Positions 1 to 6,552 of a stretch of 9,663 nucleotides of DNA are shown piece by piece. A program made the translations under genes and the position numbers. The notes beneath the pieces were generated by a model that saw only the letters and a program-made list of their open reading frames with translations, ran no database searches and was not told where the DNA came from. Source of the stretch: Robiginitomaculum sp. (GTDB lineage: Bacteria; Pseudomonadota; Alphaproteobacteria; Caulobacterales; Maricaulaceae); assembly GCA_002733485.1 (NCBI GenBank), contig NVVU01000001.1, forward strand, positions 40,272 through 49,934. The letters run 5' to 3'. Numbering within the stretch: position 1 is the first letter of the stretch; every line of letters begins with the position of its first letter.

Positions 1-515
1 CGGTGACCCATATTGCCATATTCATATTTGGTGCCGCTATTGGCCGGCAATTCCGTGGAATCAAAGGCATAGCCGGTATTGTTGGCTTGCGTGTTCCAGC
101 GCACATCATCAAAAATGAAAAATTCAGCTTCGGGACCAAAATAGGCGGTGTCGCCCGCGCCGGAGGTTTGTAGATAATTTTCTGCCTTTTTGGCGGTCGA
201 GCGCGGATCGCGGCCATAAGGGGCCATGGTGCCTGGCTCCAGAATGTCGCACAAGATGGTCAGAGTGTTGTCCTGATAGAATGGGTCCATTTTGGCGGTA
301 TTGACATCGGGCATCAACACCATGTCGGAATCATTGATGGCTTTCCAGCCATTAATGGACGAGCCATCAAACATCGCCCCGTCCTCAAAGAAATCATCAT
401 CCACCATGGAGGCATCAAAGGTCACATGATGCAGTTTTCCGCGCGGATCAGTAAAGCGAAGGTCCACGTATGGGATGTCTTCGTCTTTGATTTTTTTTAG
501 TATCTTGTCGGCCAT
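1..515 (-). CDS. glnA: Glutamine synthetase type I, N-terminal part (truncated by window edge)
   Basis: Glutamine synthetase makes glutamine from glutamate, ammonia and ATP in the cytoplasm and is the main ammonia-assimilating enzyme. The first 171 residues are visible; the 3' end lies beyond base 1, and the family is about 470 residues long. The translation begins MADKILKKIKDEDI. It has the FDGSSI loop of the N-terminal beta-grasp domain at residues 49-54 (Asp50 completes the neighbouring subunit's active site) and the FGPEAEFF metal-binding segment at 126-133. The ATG at 515-513 is preceded by AGGAAA about nine bases upstream, which supports this start. It lies 30 bases downstream of glnB on the same strand with no terminator between them, so the two are probably cotranscribed. 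The adenylylated tyrosine would be in the missing part. Confidence 0.98.
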   Translation of the reverse strand, partial: MADKILKKIKDEDIPYVDLRFTDPRGKLHHVTFDASMVDDDFFEDGAMFDGSSINGWKAINDSDMVLMPDVNTAKMDPFYQDNTLTILCDILEPGTMAPYGRDPRSTAKKAENYLQTSGAGDTAYFGPEAEFFIFDDVRWNTQANNTGYAFDSTELPANSGTKYEYGNMGH

Positions 516-545
516 GATGATGTTTCCTGTTTGTCGTCTGAGGTA

Positions 546-884
546 TTAAAGGGCGTTGTTGTCACGTTCGCCGGTGCGGATTCGCACCGCTTGTTCAATG
601 GTACTGACGAAGATTTTGCCATCGCCAATGCGTCCGGTTCGCGCCGCAGTTTCAATGGCCTCAATTACCGCGTCGGTCTGGTCGTCGGTAACCACCACTT
701 CGACTTTCAGCTTGGGCAGAAAATCAACCACATATTCGGCACCACGATAAAGCTCGGTATGGCCCTTTTGGCGGCCAAAACCTTTGGCCTCCAAAACGGT
801 CAGCCCCTGCACGCCAACATCATGCAGCGCTTCTTTCACATCGTCCAGTTTGAAAGGTTTGATGATGGCTTCAATTTTTTTCAT
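546..884 (-). CDS. glnB: Nitrogen regulatory protein PII
   Basis: This 112-residue trimeric cytoplasmic signal protein senses 2-oxoglutarate and ATP/ADP and tunes glutamine synthetase adenylylation and nitrogen transcription. The sequence begins MKKIEAIIKPFKLDDV and is near-canonical throughout. The T-loop GRQKGHTELYRGAEY spans residues 37-51 and ends in Tyr51, the uridylylation site. The C-terminal signature TGRIGDGKIFV and the RIRTGE segment complete the nucleotide-binding cleft. The frame stays open upstream to 968, but the ATG at 884-882 matches the universal PII start and has a GGAG Shine-Dalgarno sequence (CCGGAGAATAGC) just before it, so the longer version is rejected. Pairing with glnA 30 bases downstream identifies it as GlnB rather than the amtB-linked GlnK. 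I found no convincing sigma-54 or NtrC site in the short divergent region upstream. Confidence 0.98.
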   Translation of the reverse strand: MKKIEAIIKPFKLDDVKEALHDVGVQGLTVLEAKGFGRQKGHTELYRGAEYVVDFLPKLKVEVVVTDDQTDAVIEAIETAARTGRIGDGKIFVSTIEQAVRIRTGERDNNAL

Positions 885-1055
885 GCTATTCTCCGGGTTG
901 TCCCGCACATGAGTCCAGGGATTAGGTACATTTGATGCCTTTTTTGTCCCCCATTGCGTCTTTGGCAAGGGTGTATTTGCGCGTTAGAGGGGTTCTTATG
1001 CGTTGCTTAAATATTAGGCAGATTATGCCCGGTGATCAAGCATTGGAGAGGTGAA

Positions 1056-2519
1056 GTGTTCGAAATTCTGAATATCAAACAATCCTACATGGCAGACCAC
1101 CTGGCAGAAGGAGCTGGAATCGAGAGTTATTCTCTGATGCGGCGCGCCGGCAAAGCGTTGGCAGAGGTGGTGCTCGCCGCCCCCAATGCCGGGGTGATAC
1201 AGGTTTTATGCGGCCCCGGTGCCAATGGCGGAGATGGCTATGTGGCGGCGAAAATGTTGCACGAGGCCGGACGCGAGGTTTCGGTTTATAGTTTTGGTGA
1301 TGTGGCGCATTTGAACGGGGATGCGGCCCGAGCTCATCTGGACTGGCATGGCGGTGCCCGCCCAGCCATGCCAGATATCATCAATGGCGATGGCATACTG
1401 ATTGATGCGCTTTTTGGCGCCGGGTTGTCCCGCCCTCTGGTGGGCGAGGGGGCGGCTCTGGTGCAGGCGATCAACGCCTCCGGTGCCTATGTCATCAGTG
1501 CTGATCTGCCCTCGGGTATTTTTGGCGATGAAGGGGCGGTGTCGGAGGTGCATGTTCGTGCTCATGAAACGGTGACATTTTTCCGAAAAAAGCCAGCCCA
1601 TGTGCTCCAGCCATCGCGTGAATTTTGTGGCAAAATCACGCTGGCCGACATTGGCATACCGGATCATGTCCTGGGTGAAATTCAGCCGCAATGCTTTGAA
1701 AATAATCCGAAGTTATGGCCAGATTTGCCGCCATTGCCGTCCGTGATGGCCCATAAATACAGTCGCGGTCATGTGCTGGTGCGTTGCGGCGGGGCGCTGC
1801 AAACCGGGGCGGCGCGGCTGGCGGCGCACGCGGCCCTTCGCGCCGGGGCAGGACTGGTTACACTGTTGGCAGATATGGACGCCGCCAGGGTTTGCGCCGT
1901 CCATGAAACCGAGGTGATGATCACCAGCCGAGAAGCAAAAAATACGCTGGAAACCATGCTCACCGATCGCCGGGTAAGCGCTGCGGTGATCGGCCCGGCT
2001 GGCGGGGTGGATGCGGCCATGCGCAAAGATGTGCTGACCATTCGCAAAGATAAATGCCCCATGGTGCTGGACGCGGATGGCATCAGTGCCTTTGCCGATA
2101 CGCCGGATCATCTTTTTGCGGTGCTGGATGAAACCTGTGTGCTGACGCCTCATGAGGGGGAATTTGCACGGTTGTTCCCGGACCTTGCCGATCGTTCGCA
2201 CAGCAAGATAGCGCGCACGCAAGCGGCCGCAAAGCGGGCGGGATGCGTGATTGTTCTCAAAGGACCGGACAGCGTTATTGCGGTGCCGGATGGCCGCGCC
2301 ATCATTAACACCAATGCTCCGCTTTGGCTGGCCACGGCGGGGTCGGGCGATGTACTGGCCGGTATAATCGGGGCATTGCTGGGCCAGGGCGGCGCCGGTT
2401 TTGAGGCAGCGGCCTGTGGGGTCTGGCTTCATGGGGCCGCTGGCTCCACCTGTGGGCGCGGCCTGATCGCGGGGGATCTGAGCGAGGCCCTGCCGACAGT
2501 GTTACAAACGCGATTGTGA
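1056..2519 (+). CDS. nnr: Bifunctional NAD(P)H-hydrate epimerase / ADP-dependent NAD(P)H-hydrate dehydratase
   Basis: This enzyme repairs hydrated, damaged NADH and NADPH: the N-terminal half epimerises R- and S-NAD(P)HX and the C-terminal half dehydrates S-NAD(P)HX using ADP. With the GTG start at 1056 it is 487 residues, normal for the fused YjeF form. The epimerase domain (about 1-215) shows GPGANGGDG at 53-61, IDALFGAGL at 116-124, DLPSG at 150-154 and a CGKITLADIGIP segment near 191-202. The carbohydrate-kinase-like dehydratase domain (about 228-487) shows HKYSRGHVLV at 233-242, DADG at 339-342, LTPHEGEF at 363-370 and the ATAGSGDVLAGIIGALL nucleotide signature at 426-442. A GTG at 1032 is in frame, but GGAGAGG at 1045-1051 is well placed only for 1056, so I prefer that start. 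It is divergent from glnB. Confidence 0.96.
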   Translation: MFEILNIKQSYMADHLAEGAGIESYSLMRRAGKALAEVVLAAPNAGVIQVLCGPGANGGDGYVAAKMLHEAGREVSVYSFGDVAHLNGDAARAHLDWHGGARPAMPDIINGDGILIDALFGAGLSRPLVGEGAALVQAINASGAYVISADLPSGIFGDEGAVSEVHVRAHETVTFFRKKPAHVLQPSREFCGKITLADIGIPDHVLGEIQPQCFENNPKLWPDLPPLPSVMAHKYSRGHVLVRCGGALQTGAARLAAHAALRAGAGLVTLLADMDAARVCAVHETEVMITSREAKNTLETMLTDRRVSAAVIGPAGGVDAAMRKDVLTIRKDKCPMVLDADGISAFADTPDHLFAVLDETCVLTPHEGEFARLFPDLADRSHSKIARTQAAAKRAGCVIVLKGPDSVIAVPDGRAIINTNAPLWLATAGSGDVLAGIIGALLGQGGAGFEAAACGVWLHGAAGSTCGRGLIAGDLSEALPTVLQTRL

Positions 2520-2626
2520 GCGCACCTTATGCTGACTATGCAGATTTGGGGCTGGCGCGAAGGGGCGCTGCGTCCTAAATGCGGGTCTTGAATTTATAAA
2601 GTGGTTGAGTATTGGCGCCATCGGTC

Positions 2627-4018
2627 ATGAGTCCTGAAGATAAAACGCATAAAGCCCGGCAAAAACGCGATCTGACCAAAGGCCCGGTTATGGGGCATTT
2701 GATCCGTTTGGGCATTCCCATGACCATTGGCATTGTTGCGGTGATGTCGGCGGCAGTGGTCGATACCTGGTATATCAGCCGTCTGGGCACGGTGCCGCTG
2801 GCGGCGATCAGCTTTTGCGTTCCGGTGCTCTTTGCCATGCAAAGCCTCTCTATCGGTCTTGGCATCGGGGCTAGCTCGGTGGTCTCGCGCGCCGCCGGTG
2901 AGGGCAATCGTGACCATCTGGCGCGTCTGGTGACCGATGCCCTGTTGCTGGCGGTACTGGTGGTGGCGACCGTATCTATTGTCGGGACGCTTAGCGTTGA
3001 TCCGCTGTTCCGCCTGCTGCGGGCAGATCCGGAGCTGATGCCCTATATTCGCTCTTATATGCATATCGCGTTTATCGGCGCCGCTTTCATTGTTGGCCCT
3101 ATGGTGGCGGGAAATCTGCTCAGGGCGCTTGGGGACGCGCGCCTGCCGGGCATGACCATGGTGGCCGGGGCGGTGATCAATCTTATTCTTGACCCGTTTC
3201 TGATTTTTGGCATTGGCCCGTTTCCGCGTATGGAACTGGCCGGGGCGGCACTGGCAACGGTGCTATCCAATGTTACCGCCGTGGTGGTGATGGGCTGGAT
3301 CATGGTGTATCGGGAAAAGCTGATCCTTCTTCATATTCCGCCCTGGGCCGAGCTGAAAGAATCCTGGGGCGAGGTGATGCGGGTTGGCCTGCCGGCCATC
3401 GGCACCAATATGATCAACCCCATTATGATGGCGTTTGTAACCGCGGTTTTTGCCAGCTTTGGCCATGCTGCGGTGGCGGGCCTTGGGGTGGCCGGGCGTA
3501 TTGAATTTCTGTTTGCCATTCCCCTGTTGGCGCTATCGGCCTCCATCGGGCCGATCACCGGGCAAAACGGTGGGGCCGGCCTGACCACACGGGTGCGCGA
3601 AGCCTTCAAGTCGGCTTATTTTATCGCCATTCTTTGGGGCGCCTTTACCGGCCTGACGCTGTTATTGCTGTCCGGGTTTGTGGCGAAACTCTTTTCGCAC
3701 GACCCGGCGGTGATCGCGGTCAGCCGGCTTTACCTGTCTATGGTGCCGCTTACCGCCGCTGGTTATGGCGTGGTGATTGCGACGGCCGCCGGGTTTAATG
3801 CGCTGGGGCGTCCTTTTCCGGGCCTGGTGATGTCCTTTGGCCGGTCCATATTGCTATCTTCACTGGGGGCATGGGTCGGGGGGCATTATTTTGGCCTGAC
3901 CGGGGCCATTGTGGCCATGGCGTTTTCCAATTTGATCTCGGGCCTTTTGGTCTGGCTCTGGGTGCGCGGGGCCAATATGGACGTAAAACAGCGCCGCAAA
4001 AAAGCAGAGCCGGCCTAG
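2627..4018 (+). CDS. MATE-family multidrug/metabolite efflux transporter
   Basis: This is a predicted inner-membrane antiporter of the multidrug and toxic compound extrusion family, exporting cationic or amphipathic compounds in exchange for H+ or Na+. The 463-residue product has the usual family length. After a short basic cytoplasmic head (MSPEDKTHKARQKRD) come about twelve hydrophobic segments in two homologous halves. The first half has VVDTWYISRLG near residues 44-54 and the typical GASSVVSRAAGEG near 81-93. The second half restarts near GLPAIGTNMINPIMMAF and includes AAVAGLGVAGRIE. The C-terminus is basic (KQRRKKAEP). A TTG at 2612 could add five residues, but neither start has a clear Shine-Dalgarno sequence, so ATG 2627 is chosen by codon preference. 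Substrate cannot be read from sequence. The 107 bases between nnr and this gene hold no obvious terminator, so cotranscription with nnr is possible. Its last four bases overlap the convergent methyltransferase gene. Confidence 0.94.
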   Translation: MSPEDKTHKARQKRDLTKGPVMGHLIRLGIPMTIGIVAVMSAAVVDTWYISRLGTVPLAAISFCVPVLFAMQSLSIGLGIGASSVVSRAAGEGNRDHLARLVTDALLLAVLVVATVSIVGTLSVDPLFRLLRADPELMPYIRSYMHIAFIGAAFIVGPMVAGNLLRALGDARLPGMTMVAGAVINLILDPFLIFGIGPFPRMELAGAALATVLSNVTAVVVMGWIMVYREKLILLHIPPWAELKESWGEVMRVGLPAIGTNMINPIMMAFVTAVFASFGHAAVAGLGVAGRIEFLFAIPLLALSASIGPITGQNGGAGLTTRVREAFKSAYFIAILWGAFTGLTLLLLSGFVAKLFSHDPAVIAVSRLYLSMVPLTAAGYGVVIATAAGFNALGRPFPGLVMSFGRSILLSSLGAWVGGHYFGLTGAIVAMAFSNLISGLLVWLWVRGANMDVKQRRKKAEPA

Positions 4019-4629
4019 CGCCGGATCAGCATGGCCCCCAGCTCATATTTTTCGTTCATATGGTCGGACCGATACAAGGGCGTATCCGGCCATTGCCAGC
4101 GGGCGTCATCAAACAGGTCACGCATGGTTGCCAGCGGGCTGTGAAACGGCGGACCGCCTTCTTTGCCGGTTTGCATAAACAGCATAAAGGCCCGCCCGCC
4201 GGGCCGCAGCCAGCGGTGGAGCTGGTCGGCATAATCCTGCCATACTGCCGGGGTGATGGCGCACAGGCAAGTCTGGTCATAGACCGCATCCAAGGGCACG
4301 TCCGGTCGCCAGGCTAAAACATCAACCGCCTCTACACAGGCTTCAATGCTGGCGTTTTCAAAAACTTCTTTTTGAAAGGCGGCGGCAGTGGGGGCAAAAT
4401 CCAGCGCCGTGACATGGGCCCCAAGGCGAGCAAAGGCCAGCGGTTCGGGAGAGCGCCCGCAGCCGGGAATAATCACGCTCTTTATGCCTTCAAATGCCCC
4501 GACTTCCTGCCAGTGCACAAAGGCGGGGTTCAGCGCGCCGCGCTCCCACCGGGTGGATTGATCATCATAGCGTTGTTGCCAGTCCGGGGCGCCCCGAAAC
4601 GGGGCATTCATGTCGTTTTGTGTACTCAT
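4015..4629 (-). CDS. TPMT-family SAM-dependent methyltransferase
   Basis: This 204-residue class I methyltransferase resembles the thiopurine S-methyltransferase family, whose bacterial members methylate thiols, or selenium and tellurium compounds, or halides. Visible features in order are the N-terminal W17-QQRY and RWERG (27-31) region typical of TPMT-like proteins, SAM motif I IIPGCGRSPEPLAF at 53-66, an acidic ribose-binding residue in TALDFAP (Asp77), YDQTCLCAITP at 117-127 and the post-motif LRPGG at 141-145. No membrane or signal segment is seen, so it is cytoplasmic. The ATG at 4629 has GGAG at 4645-4642, somewhat far upstream (about 12 bases); the next ATG, at codon 7, has no better site. 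It overlaps the MATE gene tail-to-tail in the sequence CTAG. The link to efflux could suggest detoxification, but convergent genes are not cotranscribed. The substrate is unknown. Confidence 0.85.
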   Translation of the reverse strand: MSTQNDMNAPFRGAPDWQQRYDDQSTRWERGALNPAFVHWQEVGAFEGIKSVIIPGCGRSPEPLAFARLGAHVTALDFAPTAAAFQKEVFENASIEACVEAVDVLAWRPDVPLDAVYDQTCLCAITPAVWQDYADQLHRWLRPGGRAFMLFMQTGKEGGPPFHSPLATMRDLFDDARWQWPDTPLYRSDHMNEKYELGAMLIRR

Positions 4630-4703
4630 TCTTGTGAGATGCTCCGTTGCTTCTCATCCGTCAAGACGCTAGACCCTGTGCCGCAATCAAAAACGCACGG
4701 GAT

Positions 4704-4788
4704 GCGGATGTGGCGGAACTGGTAGACGCGCTGGATTTAGGTTCCAGTGTCTTGCGACGTGGAGGTTCGAGTCCTCTCATCCGCACCA
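4704..4788 (+). tRNA. tRNA-Leu (anticodon UAG)
   Basis: This 85-base class II tRNA folds fully by eye. The acceptor stem pairs GCGGATG (4704-4710) with CATCCGC (4778-4784), followed by A73 and an encoded CCA (4786-4788). The anticodon stem CTGGA/TCCAG encloses loop TTTAGGT with anticodon TAG at 4738-4740, reading CUA leucine codons. The long variable arm TGTCTTGCGACGT is typical of leucine tRNAs. The T arm is GGAGG-TTCGAGT-CCTCT, closed by a G-T wobble. A short hairpin with a T run follows directly. I see no truncated 3' copy of the tRNA end elsewhere in the window that would mark an integrated element. Confidence 0.98.
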
Positions 4789-4802
4789 GTGTTTTTGAGC
4801 GT

Positions 4803-4820
4803 CGGCCTTTGGCCGTTTTA
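4803..4820 (+). terminator. Short intrinsic terminator after tRNA-Leu
   Basis: CGGCC (4803-4807), loop TTT, GGCCG (4811-4815) and then TTTTA form a compact five-pair GC stem with a short T run, about 14 bases after the tRNA CCA. It plausibly ends the tRNA transcript before the tig promoter. The stem and T run are short, so efficiency is uncertain. Confidence 0.6.
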
Positions 4821-4835
4821 AGCACGGATTTGACG

Positions 4836-4844
4836 TGTTATAAT
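4836..4844 (+). promoter_or_regulatory. Extended -10 promoter for tig
   Basis: TGTTATAAT is a perfect TGn extension joined to a consensus TATAAT -10 box (4839-4844). Transcription would start near 4851, giving a leader of roughly 115 bases before the tig ATG. The upstream TTGACG at 4830-4835 is only three bases from the -10 box and cannot be its -35 element. At the correct spacing only TTTTAA (4816-4821) is found, so recognition would rest on the extended -10. Alphaproteobacterial promoters vary, so this is a sequence-based prediction. Confidence 0.55.
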
Positions 4845-4852
4845 GCAATTTA

Positions 4853-4947
4853 GCCCGTCAGGGCGTTGCGTGTGCGCACCACTCATGACATAAGGCGCGC
4901 TGCGCCGCGCAAGCGATGATGAATTTAGCGCCCGCAAGGGCAACGCC
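4853..4947 (+). promoter_or_regulatory. GC-rich foldable 5' leader of tig
   Basis: The leader contains a perfect eight-pair long-range helix, GGCGTTGC (4862-4869) with GCAACGCC (4940-4947). Inside it are the self-complementary GTGCGCAC (4872-4879) and the hairpin GGCGC-GCT-GCGCC (4894-4906). Two small hairpins, GCCC-GTCA-GGGC (4853-4864) and GCCC-GCAA-GGGC (4930-4941, a GNRA tetraloop), share bases with the long helix and so are mutually exclusive with it. The fold ends about ten bases before the GGAAGAG ribosome binding site. It matches no riboswitch class I recognise. It may simply reflect GC-rich sequence, and a regulatory role is inference. Confidence 0.4.
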
Positions 4948-4965
4948 AAAACACCGGAAGAGACT

Positions 4966-6477
4966 ATGCAAGTTACCCAGACCAAGGCCGAAGGCCTCAG
5001 CCATTCTTACGACATTGTGGTTCCTGCCAAGGAACTGAGCGAACGTCTTGATGCCAAAATCGCCGAAGTGCAGCCACAAGTGTCCCTCAAGGGCTTTCGC
5101 CCGGGCAAAGTGCCTGCGGCGCATATCAAACGCATGTTTGGCAAATCCATGATGGGCGAGATTGTCGAAGGTACGATGAGCGAAGCCAGCGAAAAGGCGC
5201 TGAACGACAATAATATCAAGCCAGCTGGCCAGCCGCATTTCCATATGGAAAATGAGGCCGAGGACGTGATCGCTGGCAAGGCCGATCTGGTCTTCCACAT
5301 GCATGTGGACATTATGCCGACCTTTACTCCGGTGGACCCGGCCAAATTGAGCATTGAACGCCCGGTTGCCAAGGTAACTGACGAGGAAATCAAACAGTCG
5401 CTTAGCAATCTGGCTGATAGCCAGAAAACCTATGAGGATAAAAGCGTCAAGGCGAAAGCCGCCGATGGCGATGCCGTGATGATTGATTTTGTCGGGAGCA
5501 TTGATGGCGTGGAATTTGAAGGTGGCACCGCCGAAGATGCACAGGTTGTCATCGGCGCGGGCCAGTTTATTCCGGGCTTTGAAGAACAACTGGTCGGCGT
5601 GAAAACCGGCGATGAAAAAGTGCTGAAAGTTACGTTTCCTGCCGAATATCAGGCCGAAGACCTGGCCGGAAAAGATGCCGAATTCGCCGTCACCGTCAAA
5701 GCGGTCAAAAAGCCGGTTGCTACCAAAATTGATGATGAATTTGCCAAAAAACTGGGCATGGATTCGCTGGAGGCACTTCGTGAAGCCATCGTGAAAAGTC
5801 TGGAATCAGAACACAAGTCACAATCGCGCAATCGCGCCAAACGCCGCCTGCTGGATGCACTGGATGTGGAACATGATTTTGATCTGCCGGGCAATATGGT
5901 CGATGCGGAATTCAACGCCATCTGGCAGCAGGTCGAAGCGGATGTCAAAGCTGGCAATGTTGATGAAGAAGACAAGGACAAGTCCGAAGAGGATCTGAAA
6001 ACCGAATATCGCGCCATTGCAGAGCGCCGCGTGCGCCTTGGATTGGTGCTGGCCGAAATTGGCCAGGAAGCCAAAATAGGTGTTGCCGCCGAAGAACTGG
6101 CCCGGGCCGTCAATGCCGAGGCCATGCGCTATCCCGGTCAGGAACAGCAAATCGCTGAATATTTCCAGAAAAATCCCGAGGCGCAGGCCCGCCTGCGCGC
6201 CCCAATATTTGAAGAAAAAGTGGTCGATTACATTCTGGAACTGGCCAAGGTTAAAGACGTCGATGTAACCCGCGATGAGCTGTACGCCGACGACGAAGCG
6301 CCGGGCGAAGAAAAGAAAAAACCGGCGGCCAAAAAGAAAACGGCGGCTAAAAAGGCAGCGCCTAAAAAAGCCGCAGCTAAGAAAGAGCCTGCCAAAGCGG
6401 CCGCCAAGAAACCTGCTGCCAAAAAAGCCGCCCCAAAAAAAGCGGCGGCGAAAAAACCGGCCGCCAAGAAAAAATAA
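4966..6477 (+). CDS. tig: Trigger factor, with Lys/Ala-rich C-terminal tail
   Basis: Trigger factor is the ribosome-bound chaperone and peptidyl-prolyl isomerase that meets nascent chains at the exit tunnel. The ribosome-binding signature GFRPGKVPAAHIKRMFG lies near residues 44-60 of the N-terminal domain. The FKBP-like PPIase domain (about 155-250) runs from DGDAVMIDFVGSIDG through GAGQFIPGFEEQLVG to AEFAVTVKAVK, and the helical C-terminal chaperone domain follows to about residue 440. The ATG at 4966 has GGAAGAG five to eleven bases upstream. At 503 residues it is longer than the roughly 430 of E. coli; the excess is mostly an acidic linker (DDEAPGEE) followed by 54 residues of Lys, Ala and Pro (450-503). 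It follows tRNA-Leu and is closed by a strong terminator, so it is probably monocistronic; clpP, a frequent downstream neighbour, is absent. Confidence 0.98.
   Translation: MQVTQTKAEGLSHSYDIVVPAKELSERLDAKIAEVQPQVSLKGFRPGKVPAAHIKRMFGKSMMGEIVEGTMSEASEKALNDNNIKPAGQPHFHMENEAEDVIAGKADLVFHMHVDIMPTFTPVDPAKLSIERPVAKVTDEEIKQSLSNLADSQKTYEDKSVKAKAADGDAVMIDFVGSIDGVEFEGGTAEDAQVVIGAGQFIPGFEEQLVGVKTGDEKVLKVTFPAEYQAEDLAGKDAEFAVTVKAVKKPVATKIDDEFAKKLGMDSLEALREAIVKSLESEHKSQSRNRAKRRLLDALDVEHDFDLPGNMVDAEFNAIWQQVEADVKAGNVDEEDKDKSEEDLKTEYRAIAERRVRLGLVLAEIGQEAKIGVAAEELARAVNAEAMRYPGQEQQIAEYFQKNPEAQARLRAPIFEEKVVDYILELAKVKDVDVTRDELYADDEAPGEEKKKPAAKKKTAAKKAAPKKAAAKKEPAKAAAKKPAAKKAAPKKAAAKKPAAKKK
6313..6474 (+). repeat. 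Lys/Ala/Pro low-complexity tail coding repeat in tig
   Basis: Codons 450-503 of tig encode only K, A and P plus single T and E residues, including an exact 14-residue duplication, AAKKAAPKKAAAKK, at residues 460-473 and 484-497. The two copies differ at several wobble positions (for example GCG GCT AAA AAG against GCT GCC AAA AAA). The repeat is therefore kept at protein level rather than being a fresh DNA slippage product. It resembles the basic tails of histone H1-like proteins. Confidence 0.85.
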
Positions 6478-6498
6478 CGCCTTCACCATAGAATTGAT

Positions 6499-6535
6499 AA
6501 AGCCCCGCCTGATCCGTTCAGGTGGGGCTTTTTTT
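6499..6535 (+). terminator. Strong intrinsic terminator of tig, possibly bidirectional
   Basis: AAAGCCCCGCCTGA (6499-6512), loop TCCGT and TCAGGTGGGGCTTT (6518-6531) form a 14-pair stem with one G-T pair, followed by a T run to 6535. It lies 22 bases after the tig stop. Read on the other strand the same stem is followed by TTTATC, so it may also end the convergent TIR transcript. Confidence 0.93.
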
Positions 6536-6552
6536 GTTGTAGCGCAGTTAGC

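Noticed and set aside
885..968. Extended N-terminus of PII to 968 (28 more residues)
   Set aside because: PII proteins start MKKIEAIIKPF, and that ATG (884) has a GGAG ribosome binding site; the upstream residues show no family similarity.
930..990. Possible sigma-54 promoter in the glnB-nnr divergent region (TTTGGCAAGGGTGTATTTGCGC on the plus strand, in two blocks, and GG...GC pairs on the minus strand)
   Set aside because: GG-to-GC spacing is 13 on the plus strand, not 10; the minus-strand candidate with correct spacing lacks the TTGC context. No NtrC dyad was found.
4647..4675. Candidate tRNA-Leu promoter TTGCTT, 17 bases, TAGACC
   Set aside because: Spacing and position fit, but each box matches consensus at only about three of six bases, too weak to list.
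4830..4835. TTGACG as the -35 box of the tig promoter
   Set aside because: It is only three bases from the TATAAT box; no -10 box lies 16-18 bases downstream.
4858..5589. 243-codon minus-strand frame opposite tig
   Set aside because: It is a shadow of the tig coding frame, with no family similarity or ribosome binding site.
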